Assembly: GCA_937914815.1 (NCBI GenBank)
Contig: CALDMI010000148.1
Span: forward strand, 1-10,814
DNA length: 10,814 bases
Origin: an uncultured Clostridia bacterium
GTDB taxonomy: Bacteria; Bacillota; Clostridia; Oscillospirales; CAG-272
Reading direction: 5' to 3'
How positions within the stretch are numbered: the first letter of the stretch is position 1; each line of letters opens with the position of its first letter. Below are positions 6,176-10,814 of the stretch, piece after piece. The notes under the pieces were generated by a model, which was given only the letters and a program-made list of their open reading frames with translations, did not search any database and was not told where the DNA came from. Position numbers and translations under genes: made by a program.

Positions 6176-7007
6176 TCTGTTTTATCTCCTTGTCATAGGT
6201 CTTGCGAAGGTATATATATTCGTAGAGGATATCGTCGAAGCAATAGTAGCCGAACACGCGGTGAACCCTGCTGACATCCCACTGCTTTATGTTGTCGGTG
6301 TGGGGGTAGGGGAGCCAGAAGAGACGCTTTGAAAAGTGGCGCACCACCGTGTGCTTATGAAGAAACTTCTGATCGTTGAATTTCTGTGGAAGAAGCAGCT
6401 TTGAGGTAGTTGAGCGTATCAGTGCGGACTGGTCGGCAAACGGGAGTTTTTTTGCGCGCAGAAGCGCGCGCGCCCTCGTGAGTATTCCGGTTTCGCGCAT
6501 TTTCTGAAGGTTCATGAGTATGACGCCCGCGTTTATGTAATGCGGGTTGACGAGATATTTTCCGTAGTGGTCTCTCGCCGCGGCGTATTCGACACCCGAT
6601 ACATCGACGGAGTAGAGCAGGTCGATGTCACGGTTGAACATTATGTCGGCGTCGAGGTAGAGTATCTTGTCCGGGAGCGTGAGCCTGTCCGCAAACAGGC
6701 GTATGAGGGTATAGGGGGAGCAGTAGGCGTCCTCGTTCGGGCAGGCGTCAAACTCCTCGCGGTAGAGGTCGGTTACATCGATTTTCGTAAAGCAGTTGTC
6801 GGGGTGATATTCCTTTGCCACCCTGTCGAGAAAGGCAATGGCAGAGTCGTCTATCGCCGTGTACTCCGGCTTTATGTGGCTTACATCCATTGTGAGAACG
6901 TAGAAATGTATGCCGCACTTTTGCTCTGAGCGGCGGAATATCGACAGCGCGCAGGTGAGTATTCCGTCAAAAACGCGGCTGTTACCCGCGAACATGACAT
7001 TCATCAT
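6165..7007 (-). CDS. GT8 family glycosyltransferase
   Basis: A 280-residue single-domain retaining glycosyltransferase of family GT8. It begins like the family (MNVMFAGNSRVFDGILTCALS) and has YLDADIMF with the metal-binding DAD at 119-121, INAGVILMN (158-166), ADQSALI (191-197), and a C-terminal block with HFSKRLF and HTDNIKQWD in place of the classical HxxGxxKPW. It should transfer a hexose from a nucleotide sugar in the cytoplasm; the acceptor is unknown. I chose the start at 7007: its ATGA overlaps the stop of the upstream acyltransferase, and an AAAGGA lies upstream. A second ATG follows immediately (7004), and the two differ by one methionine. A longer frame reaches back to 7103 but overlaps the acyltransferase by 100 bases with no family sequence. 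The end overlaps the next gene by 11 bases. No signal peptide or membrane segment is seen, so membrane contact probably comes through the partner acyltransferases. Confidence 0.92.
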   Translation of the reverse strand: MMNVMFAGNSRVFDGILTCALSIFRRSEQKCGIHFYVLTMDVSHIKPEYTAIDDSAIAFLDRVAKEYHPDNCFTKIDVTDLYREEFDACPNEDAYCSPYTLIRLFADRLTLPDKILYLDADIMFNRDIDLLYSVDVSGVEYAAARDHYGKYLVNPHYINAGVILMNLQKMRETGILTRARALLRAKKLPFADQSALIRSTTSKLLLPQKFNDQKFLHKHTVVRHFSKRLFWLPYPHTDNIKQWDVSRVHRVFGYYCFDDILYEYIYLRKTYDKEIKQNER

Positions 7008-7810
7008 TCTGAAATTTTCCTTTCGTCCGCTATCGGCAGATAACGGATGTATTCGCAGTCGGAGAGCGCGGCGCGCTCCCTCATGGCGGAGAGTATACAG
7101 CACCGGAGAGCCTCCCGCGCCTTGTCGCGCGGCAGTTTGCTGTCCGGGAAGAAGGGACCGTCAATATATGTGACTATCGCAGGGGATTTTCCGTGCTTTC
7201 TTTTCTTGTAGACGTTTGTGAAGCAGAATACCGGCGCGCCGTATTTTACGGGGTACATGAACGACTTGTCGCCGAACGGGCGTATGCCGGTATAGTAGGG
7301 CCATATGTGCGCCTCCGGGTAGATATAGACCGGAGAGCCGGAGGAGACAAGGGTGTCGAGCGCCGCGTTGAAATTCTTCACCGCGGCGAGCCCGTCCGGC
7401 AGAGGGAGCGCGCCGATATAGGGCGTCACATGTCCGAGCACCGGCATCGATACGTTCGCGGGGTGGACTATCACATAGGCGTTTTCGGGGTGGGTTATGA
7501 ATGTAGGGATGAGCGCGTCTGCCGTCGGCTGTGTGTGGTTCCCGTAGATAAAGCGCGCCGCTCTTTTATAGGGGCGGAGCTTTTCCCGCCCTATGATACG
7601 GTGGCGGAATTTTATTTTTAGGTAGCAGAACGCCAGCGGTATGGCGATGACGCGGTAGAAAAATACGTGTGCGAGCCGGGCGAAAAATCCGCGCCGAAGA
7701 TAGCGGTAGCTCCCGTCTATTTTCTTTGGGACTATCACCGCCGCGGAGAACTCGTCGGAGAGCTCATCCCGGTAGTAAACCGTCTTTATCGGGGTCTCTC
7801 GGGACTTCAT
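7004..7810 (-). CDS. Divergent PlsC-like acyltransferase
   Basis: A 268-residue member of the PlsC/LPLAT acyltransferase superfamily and the first gene of the operon. Residues about 43-65 form a hydrophobic membrane-binding segment. The catalytic block reads YGNHTQPTADAL (89-100): His92 is separated from Asp98 by five residues instead of the usual four (HX4D). The acceptor-binding block is YIYPEAHIWPYY (163-173), sharing the PExxxW pattern with the acyltransferase domain of the fusion protein two genes downstream. The second block (GHVTPYIGALPLP) lacks the usual arginine. The family transfers a fatty acyl group from acyl-ACP, acyl-CoA or acyl-phosphate to glycerol-phosphate lipids or to sugars; the acceptor here is unknown. 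The start at 7810 has AAAGGAG nine or ten bases upstream and sits about 60 bases from a perfect promoter; an earlier ATG at 7873 would be upstream of the predicted transcript start. Its stop overlaps the GT8 start. Confidence 0.88.
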   Translation of the reverse strand: MKSRETPIKTVYYRDELSDEFSAAVIVPKKIDGSYRYLRRGFFARLAHVFFYRVIAIPLAFCYLKIKFRHRIIGREKLRPYKRAARFIYGNHTQPTADALIPTFITHPENAYVIVHPANVSMPVLGHVTPYIGALPLPDGLAAVKNFNAALDTLVSSGSPVYIYPEAHIWPYYTGIRPFGDKSFMYPVKYGAPVFCFTNVYKKRKHGKSPAIVTYIDGPFFPDSKLPRDKAREALRCCILSAMRERAALSDCEYIRYLPIADERKISE

Positions 7811-7849
7811 TTTCCGTCTCTCCTTTCGGCACCCTCCCGGGTGTTTTGC

Positions 7850-7865
7850 CGCCGCAGATGCGGCG
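7850..7865 (-). other. Hairpin at the 5' end of the operon mRNA
   Basis: CGCCGCA and TGCGGCG (7859-7865 and 7850-7856) form a seven-base G+C stem with a two-base minimum loop. It starts about four bases after the predicted transcript start (near 7869). 5'-terminal hairpins of this kind often protect an mRNA from decay. No T tract follows, so it is not an attenuator by itself. Confidence 0.4.
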
Positions 7866-7875
7866 ACATTCAAAG

Positions 7876-7904
7876 ATTATAGCACAAATACCCCTTTTTG
7901 TCAA
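7876..7904 (-). promoter_or_regulatory. Perfect consensus sigma-A promoter of the acyltransferase/GT8 operon
   Basis: On the minus strand TTGACA (7899-7904), a 17-base spacer and TATAAT (7876-7881) match both consensus hexamers exactly. It lies about 66 bases before the acyltransferase ATG and should drive the four-gene operon down to the serine dehydratase. Such a promoter predicts strong constitutive expression unless repressed; no clear operator palindrome overlaps it. Confidence 0.92.
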
Positions 7905-7991
7905 CCTTTCGCCCGCCCGACGGCTCGGAATATGGAGAATAATGTAAAATAACCGGCGCGAAAAAAGCCGTATCTTCTCCCTCCTCGGGGC

Positions 7992-8020
7992 TTGCAAAAA
8001 AAGAAAATATATGATATTAT
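7992..8020 (+). promoter_or_regulatory. Sigma-A promoter of the P-type ATPase
   Basis: TTGCAA (7992-7997), a 17-base A/T-rich spacer and TATTAT (8015-8020) precede the ATPase. The predicted transcript start near 8027 leaves a leader of about 63 bases before the GTG at 8090. The A-rich spacer may add upstream-element-like activity. It is divergent from the operon promoter, about 90 bases away. Confidence 0.75.
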
Positions 8021-8073
8021 ATTGTTTGTATTACCTTTATTATTTCACCCGCACGGCATCTCATGCTACCGTG

Positions 8074-8083
8074 GGAGAGGGAG
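8074..8083 (+). promoter_or_regulatory. Ribosome binding site that sets the ATPase start at GTG
   Basis: The purine stretch GGAGAGGGAG ends six bases before GTG at 8090. The upstream in-frame ATG at 8063 has no such site. A short hairpin (CACGG 8052-8056 with CCGTG 8069-8073) sits just before this site and contains that ATG, which also argues against its use. Confidence 0.7.
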
Positions 8084-8089
8084 AGATTT

Positions 8090-10528
8090 GTGACAACAGA
8101 AGAAACCGTAAACACCGCGCTGCCCGGGGGGCTGACGACGGATGAGGCGGTGCGCCTCGCCGCAGAGGGAAAGCGGAATGTATCCAAGGACAGAAACGGT
8201 AAGAGCTATCTTCGCATAGTAACCGACAATCTGTTTACATTTTTCAATATGGTCTGGGCTATCGTGGCGGTGCTCCTCGTCATATTCAGAAGCTTCGGAA
8301 ACCTTACCTTCCTTTTCATAATAATTCCGAATGTCCTTATCTCGACCTTCCTTGAGATACGGGCGAAATATACGGTGGGGAAGCTCTCGATGACGACCGA
8401 CCCGCATGCGAGGGTCGTGCGCGACGGCACTCTTGTGACAATCCCGTCCTCGGATGTCGTCCTCGGAGATGTCATGCGGCTCGAGACCGGGAATCAGGTC
8501 CTCGCAGACGCGGTGGTTATCTCCGGATACGCGGAGGCAAACGAGAGCATGCTGACAGGAGAGTCAGACGCCGTGAAGAAAGGGGAGGGGGCGCGCGTCC
8601 TCGCCGGGAGCTTTATTGTGAGCGGCGCGGTCTTCGTCCGCGTCGTCGCCGTCGGAAACGATAACTATATACATAAGCTTGAGCACGCGGCGAAGAATTT
8701 CAGAAAGCCGCAGTCAGACCTCTTCCGCGACCTCGGTACTCTTCTTAAATACATAGGAATATTCATGGTGCCGATGACGGTGCTCCTCTTCTTCTGTAAC
8801 AGACAGGCGCTTATAAAGGACGGCGTCCCCGCCGCGGATATTCTGAAAAGAGCCGTAGAGAGCACGAGCGGCTCGGTCATAGGTATGATTCCCGCGGGTA
8901 TATACCTCCTCGTCACCCTGACCCTGACGCTAAGCGTCTTAAAGCTCGCGAGGAAGAGAACGCTTGTTCAGGACATGTATTCGATAGAAATGCTCGCCCG
9001 CGCGGATGTCCTCTGCCTTGATAAGACCGGCACGATAACCGACGGCACAATGTGCGTCGACGGCGTGATACCGGCTGACGGCTTTGACGAAGAATATATA
9101 GCCACCGTTATGGCGGCGCTTGAGGGCGCGGAGGAGAGCCTCAATAATACATCCCGCGCCCTGATAGAAAAATTCGGCGCGGACAGGAGCCGTAATATTC
9201 TCTCCCGTATCCCGTTCTCCTCCGAGAGAAAGTATTCCGCCGCAGAGATAGAGGGGCTCGGCTCCTTTACCGTCGGCGCGCCGCACTTCGTACCCTGCAA
9301 GCTTACAGAGGAGCAGGAGGCGGAGATTTCCGCCCTCGCAAGGGACGGAAAGCGCGTCCTCGTCCTCGCAAGGCATGATACCCTTGACACGGAGGGCGTC
9401 TCCGTCGGGCTCATAGCGATAAGCGACAGGATAAGACCTAATGCCGCCGATACGATAGCCGCGTTCCAGTCGCAGGATGTGCGCATAAAGATAATCTCCG
9501 GAGATAATGCCGAGACCGTCTCGACCATTGCCGGGCGCGTCGGCGTTACCGGATATGAGAAATATGTCTCCTGTGATGGGGTCGATGACGAGACCCTCGC
9601 AAAAATGGCAGAGGAGTATACCGTTTTCGGGCGCGTCACCCCGGAGCAGAAGGTCCTTCTTGTAAAGACCCTGAAAGCAAACGGGCATACCGTCGCCATG
9701 ACGGGCGACGGAGTGAATGACACCCTCGCCCTGAAAGAGAGCAACTGCTCGATAGCAATGGCGGACGGCTCGGATGTCGCGAGGAAGATCTCGCAGATAG
9801 TCCTCCAGAACTCCGATTTCTCGACCCTGCCGGATATAGTGAACGAGGGGCGCAGGTGCATAAACAATGTGCGACAGTCGGCGTCGCTCTTCCTTATGAA
9901 AACCTTCTTCACTATCTTCCTCTCGCTCTTCACTGCGGCGACCCTCTCGCTCTATCCCCTCCAGCCGAAGAGCCTCTTCTTACTTGAAACCTTTATAATA
10001 GGCATAGCCGCGTTTCTCCTCGCCCTTGAGCCGAATAATAAGCGTATCGAGGGGTCGTTTCTCTCCACCGTAATGTGTAAGGCTATTCCGAATGCGATAG
10101 CGCTCTTTGTCCCGGTGCTTGTTCTTCTGATACTTGCAAAGGTCGGGGTCATATCTGCCCTGGAGTGTTCTGCCGTCGCGACAATATCCATAACGCTCAC
10201 CGGATTTATAAACCTCATCTTCCTCTGCCGTCCGTATACAAAGTGGCGCGCCGTCGTCGTGGGGCTCACCGCGTTTATGGTCGCGGGCAGCGCCTGCTTC
10301 CTCTTCTGCTGTTGGAACGCCATTGACCTGCGGCTCTCGGCGGCGTTTGAGCGCCCGCTGATTCTCGCCGTGACGCTCCTTGCCGGCTCCGCCGTCTGTC
10401 TCCTCATTCAGTTCTTCCGCCGCCCGCTCGAGCATGCGATAGACCGCTTCTTCTCATGGCTCACGGCGCTCGGAAATAAGAGAAAGGCGAAAACGGACAG
10501 CAAAATAACCCTGAAAAAACAAAAATAA
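8090..10528 (+). CDS. P-type cation-transporting ATPase (CtpE-like)
   Basis: An 812-residue ion pump of the cytoplasmic membrane. Motifs in order: actuator TGES (156-159), TM4 MIPAGI (266-271), phosphorylation site DKTGT (311-315, Asp311), nucleotide-binding FSSERK (376-381), hinge TGDGVND (538-544), then C-terminal membrane helices from about 598 to 775 and a lysine-rich tail. There is no N-terminal heavy-metal domain and no CPC motif, so it is not a copper or zinc type. Length and motifs (LVQDMYSIEMLARADVLCLDKTG) fit the CtpE-like group, whose mycobacterial member is linked to calcium uptake; the ion moved here is not certain. In TM4 the usual PEGL or PSGL is PAGI, which removes the acidic residue found in calcium and proton pumps. 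I prefer the GTG start with its RBS over the ATG at 8063, which adds nine non-conserved residues. It is transcribed from its own promoter and ends in a bidirectional terminator. Confidence 0.93.
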   Translation: MTTEETVNTALPGGLTTDEAVRLAAEGKRNVSKDRNGKSYLRIVTDNLFTFFNMVWAIVAVLLVIFRSFGNLTFLFIIIPNVLISTFLEIRAKYTVGKLSMTTDPHARVVRDGTLVTIPSSDVVLGDVMRLETGNQVLADAVVISGYAEANESMLTGESDAVKKGEGARVLAGSFIVSGAVFVRVVAVGNDNYIHKLEHAAKNFRKPQSDLFRDLGTLLKYIGIFMVPMTVLLFFCNRQALIKDGVPAADILKRAVESTSGSVIGMIPAGIYLLVTLTLTLSVLKLARKRTLVQDMYSIEMLARADVLCLDKTGTITDGTMCVDGVIPADGFDEEYIATVMAALEGAEESLNNTSRALIEKFGADRSRNILSRIPFSSERKYSAAEIEGLGSFTVGAPHFVPCKLTEEQEAEISALARDGKRVLVLARHDTLDTEGVSVGLIAISDRIRPNAADTIAAFQSQDVRIKIISGDNAETVSTIAGRVGVTGYEKYVSCDGVDDETLAKMAEEYTVFGRVTPEQKVLLVKTLKANGHTVAMTGDGVNDTLALKESNCSIAMADGSDVARKISQIVLQNSDFSTLPDIVNEGRRCINNVRQSASLFLMKTFFTIFLSLFTAATLSLYPLQPKSLFLLETFIIGIAAFLLALEPNNKRIEGSFLSTVMCKAIPNAIALFVPVLVLLILAKVGVISALECSAVATISITLTGFINLIFLCRPYTKWRAVVVGLTAFMVAGSACFLFCCWNAIDLRLSAAFERPLILAVTLLAGSAVCLLIQFFRRPLEHAIDRFFSWLTALGNKRKAKTDSKITLKKQK

Positions 10529-10535
10529 AAAGTTG

Positions 10536-10573
10536 CCCGCCGCGGTGAAATACCCGCGGCGGGATTTTATTCT
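10536..10573. terminator. Bidirectional terminator between ATPase and transporter genes
   Basis: A perfect ten-base G+C stem (10536-10545 with 10554-10563) with an eight-base loop is followed on the + strand by ATTTTATTCT. On the minus strand it is followed by CAACTTTTTATTTTTG. Both flanks therefore supply a T tract, fitting a shared terminator for the convergent ATPase and the minus-strand transporter. Confidence 0.92.
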
Positions 10574-10600
10574 GATTTGCCCTATACCCGTGTTCGGTTT

Positions 10601-10814
10601 TCAGCCCTTTTCCGCGCCGCCCTGTTTCTCTTCGCCATTGCCGCCCTTGCCGGATTTGCCGAGCGAGAGGGCGAGAATGAATTTATCGAGCACAAAGAGT
10701 ACGGAGGGGAGAACGAGGGTTATCATAAGCACCGAGACGAGCGCGCCATTACCGATAAGGAGCCCGACGGTGGATATAGAGCCCTGCGAGGATATGACGG
10801 CTATTACAAAGCCG
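10601..10814 (-). CDS. C-terminal end of an MMPL/RND-type membrane transporter (partial)
   Basis: The minus-strand frame closes at TGA (10601-10603) and runs off the window end, leaving 70 residues. It shows two hydrophobic segments (GFVIAVISS and ALVSVLMITLVLPSVLFVLDKFI) around a GLLIGNGAL turn, then a glycine- and charge-rich hydrophilic tail (GKSGKGGNGEEKQGGAEKG). The pattern of a last membrane helix ending LPSVLFVLDK after a small GxLIGxGAL loop is characteristic of MMPL-family RND transporters in Firmicutes, which export lipids or other hydrophobic compounds. The identification rests on a short fragment. The start, length and neighbours cannot be seen. The gene converges on the P-type ATPase and shares its terminator. 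Confidence 0.7.
   Translation of the reverse strand, partial: GFVIAVISSQGSISTVGLLIGNGALVSVLMITLVLPSVLFVLDKFILALSLGKSGKGGNGEEKQGGAEKG

Noticed and set aside
5249..6274. A 341-codon + strand open frame opposite the GT8 part of the fusion
   Set aside because: It lies antisense to well-supported glycosyltransferase motifs and has no recognisable domain or RBS. Long antisense frames are expected in this codon-biased, moderately G+C-rich sequence.
7949..7969. Possible terminator in the divergent intergenic region (CCGGC, A-run, GCCG)
   Set aside because: The stem is only about four or five bases and no gene ends here; the region holds two divergent promoters, so a terminator has no role.
8968..9933. 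A 321-codon minus-strand open frame opposite the P-type ATPase
   Set aside because: It is antisense to the DKTGT-to-TGDGVND region of the ATPase and its translation is low-complexity (Ser, Arg, Thr rich). It has no Shine-Dalgarno site or family signature.

Overview
The window looks like a chromosomal segment of an anaerobic Clostridia-type Firmicute (Oscillospirales- or Christensenellales-like; inferred, not proven). The support is a moderately high G+C content combined with frequent ATA isoleucine codons, strong AGGAGG-type ribosome binding sites, textbook sigma-A promoters (four found, all with 17-base spacers), and an oxygen-sensitive iron-sulfur L-serine dehydratase. I see no tRNA, rRNA, CRISPR array, insertion sequence or prophage signature.

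Layout from left to right. (1) Positions 3-1673, + strand: the 3' part of a large parallel beta-helix protein with a Pectate_lyase_3-type fold; its 5' end lies outside the window. (2) 1674-1897: a convergent intergenic region with three hairpins, one of which is a clear terminator for the minus-strand transcript. (3) 1898-2011, minus: a 37-residue peptide gene with its own consensus promoter, strong RBS and terminator. (4) 2134-3114, minus: a DEDDh 3'-5' exonuclease with its own promoter. (5) 3198-7810, minus: a tightly overlapping four-gene operon behind a perfect consensus promoter (7876-7904). In transcription order it encodes a divergent PlsC-like acyltransferase, a GT8 glycosyltransferase, a GT8-PlsC two-domain fusion, and a single-chain iron-sulfur L-serine dehydratase. 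(6) 8090-10528, +: a P-type cation ATPase of the CtpE-like type, divergent from the operon and starting at GTG. (7) 10536-10573: a bidirectional terminator. (8) 10601-10814, minus: the C-terminal end of an MMPL/RND-type membrane transporter, cut by the window end.

The most interesting part is the operon. Two glycosyltransferase domains and two acyltransferase domains are encoded with stop/start overlaps, and one pair is fused in a single chain. This suggests a pathway that builds an acylated glycan or glycolipid at the inner face of the membrane (inference). The linker of the fusion is encoded across a run of ten A residues. A one-base slip there in either direction ends translation within a few codons, giving a GT8-only protein of normal length, and a candidate internal start with a Shine-Dalgarno match lies just downstream for a normal-length PlsC protein. 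The locus could therefore make a fusion, two separate enzymes, or both. A homopolymer sequencing error is the main alternative explanation.
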